Of a DNA stretch of 64,000 nucleotides, positions 1-7,708 are shown one piece after another. The position numbers were made by a program, and so were the translations under genes. Position 1 is the first letter of the stretch; every line of letters begins with the position of its first letter. The notes under the pieces are model-generated. The model was not told the origin of the DNA. It saw only the letters and a list, made by a program, of their open reading frames with translations, and did no database searches. Source of the DNA: Curvibacter lanceolatus ATCC 14669 (GTDB taxonomy: Bacteria; Pseudomonadota; Gammaproteobacteria; Burkholderiales; Burkholderiaceae_C); assembly GCF_000381265.1 (NCBI RefSeq), contig NZ_KB906260.1, positions 224,289-288,288 of the forward strand, in the 5' to 3' direction.

Positions 1-508
1 GCGGCAGCAGCACCAGCACCAGCACCATGGCCAGGTCTTCCACCACCAGCCAGCCGATCGCCACCCGCCCGGTGAAGGAATCGGTCAGCCCAAAGGACTC
101 CAGGGCTCGCAGCAAGACCACCGTGCTGGCCACCGACAAGGCCAGCCCCAGCATCAGGGCCGGCCCCAAGGCCCAGCCCCAGGCCCAGGCCAGCCCCATG
201 CCCATCAAGGTGGCCACCGTCATCTGGACCACGGCCCCAGGCAGGGCCAGGCGGCGCACCGCCATCAGGTCGGCAAAGGAGAAATGCAGGCCCACGCCGA
301 ACATCAGCAGCATGATGCCGATCTCGGCGAGCTGCGAAGCGATTTCGGCATCAGCCACGAAGCCCGGGGTGAAGGGCCCCACGATCATGCCCGTGACCAG
401 GTAACCCACCAGGGCAGGCAGGCGCAGGCGCACGGCGACGAAGCCCAGGATCAGGGACAGGCCCAGGCCCACGGCAATCGTGCTGATCAGGGAAACACTG
501 TGGGGCAT
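1..508 (-). CDS. Monovalent cation:H+ antiporter (KefB/YbaL-like, CPA2), partial
   Basis: This is the amino-terminal 169 codons of a membrane antiporter; the rest lies beyond the window edge. Translation from the ATG at 508 gives a run of hydrophobic helices (residues about 5-25, 30-47, 55-75, 85-110, 115-135, 150-169). Motifs typical of KefB/YbaL proteins are visible: LPALVGYLVTGMIVGP, LLMFGVGLHFS, ASTVVLLRALE and GWLVVEDLAMV, the last being the VVEDL signature of the exchanger core. The family exchanges K+ or Na+ for protons across the inner membrane, often with C-terminal TrkA-N domains that cannot be seen here. GAGGA about 10 bases before the ATG supports the start. Substrate ion is not inferable. 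Confidence 0.85.
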   Translation of the reverse strand, partial: MPHSVSLISTIAVGLGLSLILGFVAVRLRLPALVGYLVTGMIVGPFTPGFVADAEIASQLAEIGIMLLMFGVGLHFSFADLMAVRRLALPGAVVQMTVATLMGMGLAWAWGWALGPALMLGLALSVASTVVLLRALESFGLTDSFTGRVAIGWLVVEDLAMVLVLVLLP

Positions 509-658
509 GGGCAGAAGGTCCTCATTGGGGTGGTGGTGGGCAGGATGCCGCCGTGGCAGACATCCTGGCGGCGCGGTAAATGGGCTGTAAAGCCTCCCCA
601 TCGGAATCGATCATCCCCTCATGGTTCCCGTTCGTCGGCGTGATTGTTCAAAAAAGAC

Positions 659-686
659 GAAAAAAAACCCCGCCAGGGGGCGGGGT
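659..686 (-). terminator. Rho-independent terminator after phaB
   Basis: An 8-bp perfect stem (ACCCCGCC at 667-674 with GGCGGGGT at 679-686, 4-base loop) is followed on the minus strand by a run of eight T (A-run 660-667 on the plus strand). It lies 36 bases past the phaB stop and should end the phaC-phaA-phaB transcript. Confidence 0.85.
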
Positions 687-707
687 CGACTGAAAGCAAG
701 GCTTTCT

Positions 708-735
708 TCAGCCCATGTGCATCAGCCCATGTGCA
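708..735. repeat. 14-bp tandem duplication at the phaB stop codon
   Basis: TCAGCCCATGTGCA occurs twice in direct tandem (708-721 and 722-735). The inner copy contains the last codons (His-Met-Gly) and the TGA of phaB; the outer copy lies just past the stop. The reading frame is intact. Confidence 0.9.
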
Positions 736-1459
736 GGCCACCGTTGACCGAGAAGTCAGCGCCGGTGGAGTAACCCCCTTCGTCCGACGCCAGCCAGGCG
801 ATGATGGAGGCGATTTCGCTGGGCTCGCCCAGGCGCTTGACGGGAATGGTGCCCACGATCTTGTCGAGCACGTCAGGGCGGATGGCCTTGACCATGTCGG
901 TGCCGATGTAGCCCGGGCTCACCGTGTTCACGGTCACGCCCTTGTTGGCCAGTTCCTGGGCCAGGGCCATGGTGAAGCCGTGCATGCCAGCCTTGGCGGC
1001 CGAGTAGTTGGTCTGGCCGGCCTGGCCCTTCTCGCCGTTGACCGACGAGATGTTGACGATGCGGCCCCAACCCTTTTCAACCATATCGCCCACCACCTGC
1101 TTGGTGACGTTGAACATGCTGTTGAGGTTGGTCTCGATCACGGCGTCCCAGTCCTCGCGGGTCATCTTGAGGAACATGCGGTCGCGGGTGATGCCGGCGT
1201 TGTTCACCAGCACGTCGATCGAGCCATGCTCGGCCTTGGCCTTGCCGAAGGCTTCGACGGTGGAATCCCAATCGCCCACGTTGCCGACCGAGGCGTGGAA
1301 GGTGTAGCCCAGGGCCTTTTGTTCGGCCAGCCACTTGCTGAAGTCGCGGGTCGGGCCGCAGCCAGCGATGACCTTGAATCCTTCCTTGTGCAGGCGCTGG
1401 CAGATGGCGGTTCCGATGCCACCCATGCCACCGGTGACGTACGCTACTTTTTGACTCAT
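722..1459 (-). CDS. phaB: Acetoacetyl-CoA reductase PhaB
   Basis: NADPH-dependent reductase of the short-chain dehydrogenase family that converts acetoacetyl-CoA to (R)-3-hydroxybutyryl-CoA, the monomer for polyhydroxybutyrate. The 245 residues match the usual PhaB length. The Rossmann motif TGGMGGIG is at residues 9-16, NNAG at 86-89, and the catalytic triad is Ser139, Tyr152 and Lys156 (NISSV and YSAAK). The C-terminus is the standard SVNGGLHMG. AGGAG lies 7 bases before the ATG. It is the last gene of the phaC-phaA-phaB operon, 129 bases after phaA, and is followed by a strong terminator. Cytoplasmic, probably at the granule surface. Confidence 0.97.
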   Translation of the reverse strand: MSQKVAYVTGGMGGIGTAICQRLHKEGFKVIAGCGPTRDFSKWLAEQKALGYTFHASVGNVGDWDSTVEAFGKAKAEHGSIDVLVNNAGITRDRMFLKMTREDWDAVIETNLNSMFNVTKQVVGDMVEKGWGRIVNISSVNGEKGQAGQTNYSAAKAGMHGFTMALAQELANKGVTVNTVSPGYIGTDMVKAIRPDVLDKIVGTIPVKRLGEPSEIASIIAWLASDEGGYSTGADFSVNGGLHMG

Positions 1460-1476
1460 GAATCGCTCCTGATTAT

Positions 1477-1520
1477 GTTTTTGCTATGCAATTAATAGCT
1501 ATTGCGCCTGTTTGGGAGCG
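1477..1520. repeat. Candidate Comamonadaceae intergenic repeat (ATAGCT..TTGCGC type)
   Basis: The phaA-phaB gap contains TTGCTATGCAATTAATAGCT followed by ATTGCGCCTG. Short sequences of this kind (TGCTAT, a few A/T, ATAGCT, then TTGCGC) are, as I remember them, scattered between genes in many Comamonadaceae genomes. Only one copy is seen in this window, so the family assignment is from memory and not proven here. Confidence 0.4.
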
Positions 1521-1588
1521 CTGCTGCAGCACGCTCTCCTGTTTGGCGGGCCACCAGGCCCGACCTGTTTGCCATTTTGAACGGCAAA

Positions 1589-2767
1589 TCAACGCTCAAT
1601 GGTTAGGGCAACTCCCATGCCACCCCCGATGCACAGGGAGGCGATGCCCTTCTTGGCATCACGTCGTTGCATCTCATGCAGAAGTGTCACCAAAATGCGG
1701 CAGCCCGAAGCACCAATCGGGTGCCCCAGAGCGATCGCGCCGCCATTGACGTTCACCTTGCTGGTGTCCCAGCCCATCTCTTGATTCACGGCACAGGCCT
1801 GGGCCGCGAAGGCTTCGTTGATTTCGAGCAGGTCGAGTTCGGAAGCCGCCCAACCGGCGCGTTGCAAGGCCTTGGTGGAGGCCGGCACCGGGCCCATGCC
1901 CATGTAGGCCGGGTCCAGACCCGAGGTGGCAAAGCTGGCGATGCGGCCCAGCGGCTTCAAGCCCAGGCTGGCGGCACGCTTGGCGCTCATGACCATCACG
2001 GCGGCAGCGCCGTCGTTGAGGCCCGAGGCGTTGCCGGCGGTCACGCTGCCGGCCTTGTCGAAGGCAGGGCGCAGGCCCGCCAGGGCGTCGGCATTGGTCT
2101 TGCGGTTGATGAACTCGTCGGCATCGAACACCAGCGGATCGCCCTTCTTCTGGGGGATGGTGACGGGGACGATTTCGTCCTTGAAGCGGCCGGCTTCCTG
2201 GGCGGCTGCAGCCTTCTGCTGCGAGGCCAGGGCCAGGGCATCCTGCTGCTCGCGGGTGACCCCGTATTTCTTGGCCACGTTCTCGGCTGTGATGCCCATG
2301 TGGTATTGGTTGTAGACGTCCCACAGGCCGTCGACGATCATGGTGTCGACCATCTTCCAGTCGCCCATGCGCTGGCCATCACGCGAGCCCGGCAGCACGT
2401 GCGGCGACAGGCTCATGTTTTCCTGGCCGCCAGCGATCACGATGTCGCTGTCGCCCGAGGCCACGGCCTGAGCCGCCAGCATCACCGACTTGAGGCCCGA
2501 GCCGCACACCGCATTGATCGTGAGGCCCGGCGTGCCCTTGTCAAAACCCGCCTTGATGACGGCCTGGCGTGCCGGGTTCTGGCCGGCGCCCGCGGCCAGC
2601 ACCTGGCCCAGAATCACTTCGCCCACCTGATCGGCAGACAGGCCGCTGCGGGCCAGAACTTCGCGGATCACCAGTGCGCCCAGATCAGTGGCCGGAATCT
2701 TGGCCAGCGAGCCACCAAACTTGCCGATGGCCGTGCGGGCGGCCGAAACGATGACGATGTCTTCCAT
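1589..2767 (-). CDS. phaA: Acetyl-CoA acetyltransferase (beta-ketothiolase) PhaA
   Basis: Biosynthetic thiolase that condenses two acetyl-CoA to acetoacetyl-CoA, the first step to polyhydroxybutyrate. At 392 residues it has the family length. The acyl-accepting Cys88 sits in NAVCGSG, the catalytic His in ALGHPIGASG near residue 349, and the second catalytic Cys379 in CIGGGMGVAL. It begins with MEDIVIVSAARTAIGKFGG, the standard thiolase start. It lies between phaC and phaB on the same strand, about 100 bases after phaC. Thiolases of fatty-acid degradation look alike, but the operon context favours the PHB role. Confidence 0.97.
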   Translation of the reverse strand: MEDIVIVSAARTAIGKFGGSLAKIPATDLGALVIREVLARSGLSADQVGEVILGQVLAAGAGQNPARQAVIKAGFDKGTPGLTINAVCGSGLKSVMLAAQAVASGDSDIVIAGGQENMSLSPHVLPGSRDGQRMGDWKMVDTMIVDGLWDVYNQYHMGITAENVAKKYGVTREQQDALALASQQKAAAAQEAGRFKDEIVPVTIPQKKGDPLVFDADEFINRKTNADALAGLRPAFDKAGSVTAGNASGLNDGAAAVMVMSAKRAASLGLKPLGRIASFATSGLDPAYMGMGPVPASTKALQRAGWAASELDLLEINEAFAAQACAVNQEMGWDTSKVNVNGGAIALGHPIGASGCRILVTLLHEMQRRDAKKGIASLCIGGGMGVALTIER

Positions 2768-2869
2768 GTGTGCTCCAGTGTTTGTTGGTCAAAAAATCAG
2801 TGCGTACAGGGCTCAGTATGTCTTGTCCAGGACCGGCAAAAATGAAACCGGACCTGGGTTTTTCCCGGA

Positions 2870-4582
2870 TCAGGCTTTTTGCTTGACGTAGCGGCCCGGG
2901 GCCGGTTCGATGGCCTTGTACTTGGCCCCCTTGCCGTAGGTCTTGGGGGCGGGAACCAGTTTGCCCGCATGGCCCGCCAGCCATTCGGTCCAGTCGGTCC
3001 ACCAGCTGCCTGCGTGCTCCTGGGCACCCGCCAGCCATTCGGCATGGGTGGCTGGCAACTTGCCGTCGCTGCGAATCCAGTGGCTGCGTTTCTTCTTGGC
3101 CGGTGGGTTGATCACACCGGCGATATGGCCCGAGGCCCCCATCACGAAGCGCTTCTTGCCCGGCAGGTGACGGGTGGACGCATAGGCCCCCGTGATCGGC
3201 ACGATGTGATCCTCACGCGAGCCGTACAGGTAGACGGGGATGTCAACCTTGCCCAGGTCGACGGGCACGCCGCAGACCACCGCCTTGCCCGGCTTGACCA
3301 GGTTGTTCTCGAAGTAGGTGTTGCGCAGGTACCAGGCGTAAAACGGACCGGGCAGGTTGGTGGAATCGCTGTTCCAGTACAACAGGTCGAAGGCCGGCGG
3401 GGTTTCGCCCTTGAGGTAGTTGCCCACCACGTAGTTCCAGACCAGGTCGTTGGGCCGCAGGAAGCTGAAGGTGGAGGCCAGCTCCTGCCCCTTGAGCAGG
3501 CCGCCCTGCCCCATCTGCATTTCGCGGAACTTGACGAAGGCGTCGTCGATGAACAGGTCCAGGATGCCGGTGTCCGAAAAATCAAGGAAGGTGGTCAGGA
3601 AGGTGGCCGACTCGACCGGCTTCTCACCGCGCTGGGCCAGCACCGCCAGTGCCGTGCCCAGGATGGTGCCCCCCACGCAGAAGCCCAGCGCATTGAGGGT
3701 CTTGGCGTCGGTGATGTCCTGCACGGTGTGGATGGCCTGGATGGCGGCGTGCTCGATGTAGTCGTCCCAGGTCTTCTGGCCCATGCTCTCGTCGGGGTTG
3801 CGCCAGCTCACCACAAAGGTGCGGTGCCCTTCGGCCACCAGGTGGCGGATCAGCGAGTTCTCGGGCTGCAGATCGAGGATGTAGAACTTGTTGATGCAAG
3901 GCGGGATGAGCAGGAACGGGCGCTCATGGACCTTGGCGGTCAGTGGTTTGTATTCGATCAGCTGGAACAGCTCGTTCTCGAACACCACGGCGCCCTCGGT
4001 GGTGGCCACGTTGCGGCCCACTTCGAACAGGCTTTCATCGGTCTGGCTCATGTGGCCCTGCTGCAAGTCGTGCATCAGGTTCTGCAGGCCTTTGGCGATG
4101 CTCTCGCCCTGGGTTTCCAGCGCTTTCTTCTGGGCTTCGGCATTGAAGGCCAGGAAGTTGCTGGGCGCCGAGGCCGCCGCCCATTGCTCCACCGCAAAAC
4201 GGATCCGGGCGCGGGTCTTGTCGTCGGCCTCGACCGCCTCGGCCAGGCCGGCCAGGCTGCGGCTGTTGAGCAGGTAGACCGCCGCCGTGAAACTGGCCAG
4301 CGGGTTGCTGCCCCAGGCTTCGCCGGCAAAGCGCCGGTCACGCGCCTCAGGGGTGCCCGAGAGGCTGGCGTTCCAGAGATCGGTGGCCTCTTTCACGTAT
4401 TGCTGCTGCAGCGCCTGGAGCTTTTCGGTATCAAAGCTGATTGGGGGCACGGGCGCGGCGGCGGCCGTGGGCAGCGAAGGAAGCCCCAGTTGCTGGAACG
4501 CCTGCAGGGCCTTGCCCCAGCCCTCGCTCAGCATGTGTTGAAATTGCTGGGCGCTTTGACCCCACTGTGCTTCAGAATTCAT
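2870..4582 (-). CDS. phaC: Class I polyhydroxyalkanoate synthase PhaC
   Basis: Polymerises (R)-3-hydroxyacyl-CoA into polyhydroxyalkanoate on the granule surface. The 570 residues fit class I synthases. The lipase-like box is GFCVGG with the catalytic Cys302; the acid lies in YGSREDHIVP and the catalytic His in ASGHIAGVINPP near the C-terminus. The N-terminal region (residues 1-100) is the variable, Gln/Ala-rich domain of the family. AGGAG precedes the ATG by about 6 bases. It is the first gene of phaC-phaA-phaB and diverges from a small membrane-protein gene; the 91-base gap must hold both promoters. Confidence 0.97.
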   Translation of the reverse strand: MNSEAQWGQSAQQFQHMLSEGWGKALQAFQQLGLPSLPTAAAAPVPPISFDTEKLQALQQQYVKEATDLWNASLSGTPEARDRRFAGEAWGSNPLASFTAAVYLLNSRSLAGLAEAVEADDKTRARIRFAVEQWAAASAPSNFLAFNAEAQKKALETQGESIAKGLQNLMHDLQQGHMSQTDESLFEVGRNVATTEGAVVFENELFQLIEYKPLTAKVHERPFLLIPPCINKFYILDLQPENSLIRHLVAEGHRTFVVSWRNPDESMGQKTWDDYIEHAAIQAIHTVQDITDAKTLNALGFCVGGTILGTALAVLAQRGEKPVESATFLTTFLDFSDTGILDLFIDDAFVKFREMQMGQGGLLKGQELASTFSFLRPNDLVWNYVVGNYLKGETPPAFDLLYWNSDSTNLPGPFYAWYLRNTYFENNLVKPGKAVVCGVPVDLGKVDIPVYLYGSREDHIVPITGAYASTRHLPGKKRFVMGASGHIAGVINPPAKKKRSHWIRSDGKLPATHAEWLAGAQEHAGSWWTDWTEWLAGHAGKLVPAPKTYGKGAKYKAIEPAPGRYVKQKA

Positions 4583-4673
4583 GTTGTCTCCTCATGAACT
4601 GTCCGTTGAAAAATGATTGGGGTTGATCCGGATTCTTGCAGACTCTGCAGCTTGATCACGTATTTATATCAAC

Positions 4674-5030
4674 ATGTACCTTGTTCTTATCGCCTGGATG
4701 TATGTCGCCGTCATGATGGCTGTGGCAGAAGCCACCAACACCACGGGAACATTGCTGGGCGCATTGGTCACCTTTGTACTCTATGGCTTGCTGCCGATGT
4801 CGATCGTGCTGTATCTGATGGGGGCACCAGCAAGACGAAAGGCCGCCAAGAAACGAGAGGCGGCAGATGCGGCGCTGGCCATGGGCGCGTCAACACCCGT
4901 TGGGCCGATCGATCCGACGAACGTAGCCGCCAGCACAGAGCCCCTGTCAGACCCGCCAGATGCAGGCCGCCATGCGACCGGTGCCGCCGAGCCGGTGGCC
5001 GTCGCGCCGGTGCGAGAAGAAGCTCGCTGA
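4674..5030 (+). CDS. Small two-helix membrane protein, unknown function
   Basis: A 118-residue protein with two hydrophobic segments (about residues 2-20 and 28-50), then a basic stretch (PARRKAAKKREA) and a Pro/Ala-rich polar tail. The pattern suggests an inner-membrane protein with both ends in the cytoplasm. No known domain is recognised. Short proteins of this design sit near pha and pgeF genes in related genomes as far as I recall, but no function follows. Its last 84 bases overlap the end of pgeF on the other strand, so the two genes converge and share 3' ends. The start ATG is 91 bases from the phaC start. Confidence 0.65.
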   Translation: MYLVLIAWMYVAVMMAVAEATNTTGTLLGALVTFVLYGLLPMSIVLYLMGAPARRKAAKKREAADAALAMGASTPVGPIDPTNVAASTEPLSDPPDAGRHATGAAEPVAVAPVREEAR

Positions 5031-5801
5031 TTGGGTGTGGGTGCACCAGGCGGTTGTGCCATCGTTCCCATACACGGCACTGACACCGGCGGCACGCAGG
5101 CGCAGCCGGGCCAGGCCGGCCAAATCGGCCAACCAATGACCGGGCCGCTGCGGCACGGGCTGGAACAGACCCAGGGCCTCAGCCTGGAAGCTGCAGAAGG
5201 CTTGACGCACCTCCTCACCCACTTCAAAGGCCGCAGGTCCGATGCAGGGCCCCAGCCAGACCAGCAGCTCTGAGGCCGCCAGCACAGGGGCCTGTGGCCG
5301 TGCCCGGACAAAGGCCTCGACGGCCGATTCCAGGATACCGCGCCCCTGCTCGCCGGCCAAACCACGCCAGCCGGCATGAAAGGCACCTACACGCTGGCCA
5401 GCACGGTCGGTGATCAGCACAGGCAGACAGTCGGCCACCATCATGACCAGGGCCTGGCCGGGTTGGCCGGTGATGGAACCGTCCGCTGCCCGTCCTGACA
5501 GGGATTCGCCAGGGGCCTGGCTGTCCAGGTCGAGCACGTCACAGCCGTGCACCTGGTTCAGAAACAGCAGCTCGCCGCCGCCTCTTTCATGCACTGCGGC
5601 CTGCAGCAGGGCCCGGTTCTGCGCCACATGCTCAGGCCGGTCACCCACGTGGGCGCCCAGGTTGAGGGCATCCCAAGGGGCCGCGCTGACACCCCCATGG
5701 CGGGTGGTGAACAGCGCACGCACCGAGGCCGGGGCTGGCCATTCAGGCTCGAACCAGGGGGCTGCTGCGCTGGCCGGCGCTGAGACTGAAGACTGCGCCA
5801 C
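4947..5801 (-). CDS. pgeF: Peptidoglycan editing factor PgeF (YfiH/LACC1 family)
   Basis: Cytoplasmic zinc-dependent enzyme of the DUF152/laccase-domain family. Members act on purine nucleosides in vitro and in E. coli keep L-Ser out of the peptidoglycan stem peptide. The GTG at 5801 gives 284 residues, the family size; it lies 2 bases after the stop of the isomerase gene, with GAGG at a fitting distance. The longer upstream ORF would run through the isomerase gene in another frame. Signature motifs: FTTRHGGVS, NQVHGCDVL, ADCLPVLI, GAFHAGWRGLAG and GPCIGPAAFEVG, giving the His-Cys-His metal site. It ends with HRRDG and TGRMAACIWRV, the usual C-terminus. Probably co-transcribed with the upstream isomerase gene. 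Confidence 0.92.
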   Translation of the reverse strand: MAQSSVSAPASAAAPWFEPEWPAPASVRALFTTRHGGVSAAPWDALNLGAHVGDRPEHVAQNRALLQAAVHERGGGELLFLNQVHGCDVLDLDSQAPGESLSGRAADGSITGQPGQALVMMVADCLPVLITDRAGQRVGAFHAGWRGLAGEQGRGILESAVEAFVRARPQAPVLAASELLVWLGPCIGPAAFEVGEEVRQAFCSFQAEALGLFQPVPQRPGHWLADLAGLARLRLRAAGVSAVYGNDGTTAWCTHTQSASFFSHRRDGHRLGGTGRMAACIWRV

Positions 5802-5803
5802 GT

Positions 5804-6442
5804 TCAGGCCTCGGCGTCCGGACACTGCGAGGGCTGAGCCCGCTGGAAGGCCTCCAGGGCCATGCAGGACTCGAACACGGCCAGGGTGCGGTCCAGGCCC
5901 TCGAAGTTCACTTTGAAGCGCTGGCCATTGAAGATCTGGGGCACCAGGCAGCAATCAGCCAGGCCGGGGGTGTCGCCGTGGCAGAAGCGCCCGGTGCCGG
6001 CCTGGGCGAGTTGGCGCTCGAAGGCTTCCAGGCCCTGGCGCACCCAATGGCGGTACCAGGTGTTCTTGGCCTCGTCGTCGACCTGGAGTTCTTGCGACAG
6101 GTACTTGAGCACGCGCAGGTTGTTGATCGGGTGGATCTCGCAGGCAATCGTCTGCGCCAGGGCGCGCACCCGGGCCCGGCCCAGAGCGTCGGCTGGCAAC
6201 AGGGGCGGTTCGGGGTGGGTTTCATCGAGGTACTCGATGATGGCCATCGACTGCGTCAGGTGGGCACCGTCCACCTCCAGCATGGGCACCAGGGCGTCGC
6301 CCACCAGGCTGGCATAGGCCGGGGCACGGTGCTCGCCCTTGACCAGGTGCACCGGCTGGTAGTCATAAGGCAGGCCCTTGAGCTGCAAGGCGATGCGCAC
6401 CCGGAACGAGGCGGAAGATCGGAAATAGTTGAAGAGCTTCAT
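5804..6442 (-). CDS. maiA: Zeta-class GST: maleylacetoacetate or maleylpyruvate isomerase
   Basis: Glutathione-dependent cis-trans isomerase of aromatic ring-cleavage products. The 212-residue protein has an N-terminal thioredoxin fold starting MKLFNYFRSSASFRVRIAL, the zeta-class signature, with Ala where eukaryotic enzymes have Cys in SSCS. The GSH-binding VPMLEVD and QSMAIIEYL motifs and the helical C-terminal domain with NLRVLKYL and GLADCCLVPQ follow. The ATG at 6442 is chosen because the motif begins there; an upstream in-frame start adds only non-family residues. A fumarylpyruvate hydrolase-like gene lies nearby on the other strand, so the pair may serve gentisate or homogentisate breakdown. 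Which of the two substrates is used cannot be told. Confidence 0.88.
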   Translation of the reverse strand: MKLFNYFRSSASFRVRIALQLKGLPYDYQPVHLVKGEHRAPAYASLVGDALVPMLEVDGAHLTQSMAIIEYLDETHPEPPLLPADALGRARVRALAQTIACEIHPINNLRVLKYLSQELQVDDEAKNTWYRHWVRQGLEAFERQLAQAGTGRFCHGDTPGLADCCLVPQIFNGQRFKVNFEGLDRTLAVFESCMALEAFQRAQPSQCPDAEA

Positions 6443-6510
6443 GAGCGCAAGGATAAGGGCTGACGGTAGACTCCAGGGCATCATTGACCCAGCCATCAAA
6501 GAGACGCCCC

Positions 6511-6819
6511 ATGATTCTCGAACTTGCCGACATCCGCATCCAACCCGGCCAGCAGGCCGCCTTCGAGGAGGCCATCGAGCGTGGCCTGCGCACCGTGATC
6601 AGCCAGGCCAAGGGATTTCACGGCTTCACCGTGAACCATGGCATCGAATCGCCCGAGCGCTATGTGCTGCAGATTTTCTGGGCCACCCTGGAAGACCACA
6701 CCGAAGGCTTCCGCGGCTCGCCGCTGTTTGCGCAATGGCGTTCCATTGTGGGCCCCTTCTTTGCGGCGCCGCCGGTGGTGGAGCACTTTGAGCTGGTGGC
6801 CCATTCAGACGGTAACTGA
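6511..6819 (+). CDS. Antibiotic biosynthesis monooxygenase (ABM) domain protein
   Basis: A 102-residue single-domain protein of the ferredoxin-like ABM/Dabb type: MILELADIRIQPGQQAAFEEA opens the fold, then AKGFHGFTVNHGIESPERYVL and a C-terminal FWATLEDHTEGFRGSPLFAQW. Family members are small dimeric cofactor-free oxygenases or heme/quinol-binding proteins, so a specific reaction cannot be given. The ATG at 6511 is preferred over the upstream start at 6484 because it follows AAAGAGA at normal spacing and begins at the first beta strand. It is followed after 54 bases by the fumarylpyruvate hydrolase-like gene and probably shares its transcript. Confidence 0.8.
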   Translation: MILELADIRIQPGQQAAFEEAIERGLRTVISQAKGFHGFTVNHGIESPERYVLQIFWATLEDHTEGFRGSPLFAQWRSIVGPFFAAPPVVEHFELVAHSDGN

Positions 6820-6873
6820 AGCGCCCACCACCTCTGTCCACTTCCCTGCTGCAAGACGACCTGAAAGGCTGAC

Positions 6874-7569
6874 ATGAGCTATGTGATCCCTGCCGCTCCC
6901 CCGGTGAGCGTCCCGGTGCTGGGTACCAGCGACCGTTTTCCGGTGCGCCGCATCTACTGCGTGGGCCGCAACTACGAAGAACATGCCAAGGAAATGGGCT
7001 TCACCGGCCGCGAACCGCCCTTCTTCTTTCTGAAGCCGGCCGATGCGCTGGTGGTGGTGAACGCCGGCGAAACCGGCACCATGCCCTACCCCAGCCTGAC
7101 GCAGAACCTGCACCACGAGATCGAACTGGTGGTGGCCATCGGGACCGGGGGCCGCAACATCACGGCCGCCGATGCGCACAAGCACATCTACGGCTACGCC
7201 GTGGGCCTGGACATGACGCGCCGCGACCTGCAAAACGAAATGAAGAAGCAAGGCCGCCCCTGGTGCATCGGCAAAGGCTTCGATCACAGCGCGCCCATCG
7301 GCCCCATCACCCCCGCGGCCCAGGCCGGCGACCTGAGCCAGGCCGCCATCTGGCTCAAGGTGAACGGCCAGGAACGCCAGTCCAGCCAGATTTCCAAGCT
7401 GATCTGGAACATCGCCGAGACCATCGAACACCTGTCTGCCGCCTGGGAGCTGAGCCCGGGCGATCTGATCTACACCGGCACCCCCGAGGGCGTGGCTGCC
7501 GTGGTCAAGGGTGACCTGCTGGAGGGCGGCGTGACCGGCCTGGGCCACTTGAACGTGCGGATCGCCTGA
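6874..7569 (+). CDS. Fumarylacetoacetate hydrolase family protein (fumarylpyruvate hydrolase-like)
   Basis: Metal-dependent C-C hydrolase of the FAH superfamily, 231 residues. Typical motifs: YCVGRNYEEHAKEMG, PFFFLKPADAL, LHHEIELVVAIG (the metal-binding Glu residues), YGYAVGLDMTRRDLQ, and TPEGVAAVVKGD near the end. The length and the VGRNYEEH start resemble NagK-type fumarylpyruvate hydrolases of the gentisate pathway. It follows the ABM gene on the same strand and is close to the zeta-class isomerase gene on the other strand; isomerase plus hydrolase are successive steps in gentisate and homogentisate degradation. No ring-cleaving dioxygenase is present in the window. A terminator follows. 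Confidence 0.88.
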   Translation: MSYVIPAAPPVSVPVLGTSDRFPVRRIYCVGRNYEEHAKEMGFTGREPPFFFLKPADALVVVNAGETGTMPYPSLTQNLHHEIELVVAIGTGGRNITAADAHKHIYGYAVGLDMTRRDLQNEMKKQGRPWCIGKGFDHSAPIGPITPAAQAGDLSQAAIWLKVNGQERQSSQISKLIWNIAETIEHLSAAWELSPGDLIYTGTPEGVAAVVKGDLLEGGVTGLGHLNVRIA

Positions 7570-7601
7570 TCGGCCGGCCACCGCCCCGGCAAGCTGATCC
7601 C

Positions 7602-7624
7602 CGAGCCCCGCAAGGGGCTTTTTC
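7602..7624 (+). terminator. Rho-independent terminator after the FAH gene
   Basis: AGCCCC (7604-7609), loop GCAA, GGGGCT (7614-7619), then TTTTT broken by CATTT. It lies 33 bases after the stop codon on the same strand. Confidence 0.8.
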
Positions 7625-7708
7625 ATTTCCGCACAAGCCTTGACATGGCTTAAGAAAGCCTGGCGCTCGCGTCCTACGATGGAGCCATCCCATTCACAGG
7701 AGCACGCC

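Noticed and set aside
2879..4597. 572-codon plus-strand frame opposite phaC
   Set aside because: Antisense to phaC, whose motifs are intact; no start signal.
4660..4670. TATAAA-like -10 box for phaC
   Set aside because: Overlaps the start of the divergent small gene and lacks a -35 at the right distance; too weak to list.
7640..7680. sigma70 promoter with TTGACA before the hemerythrin gene
   Set aside because: The -35 word is perfect, but the nearest -10-like word (TACGAT) is 29 bases away.
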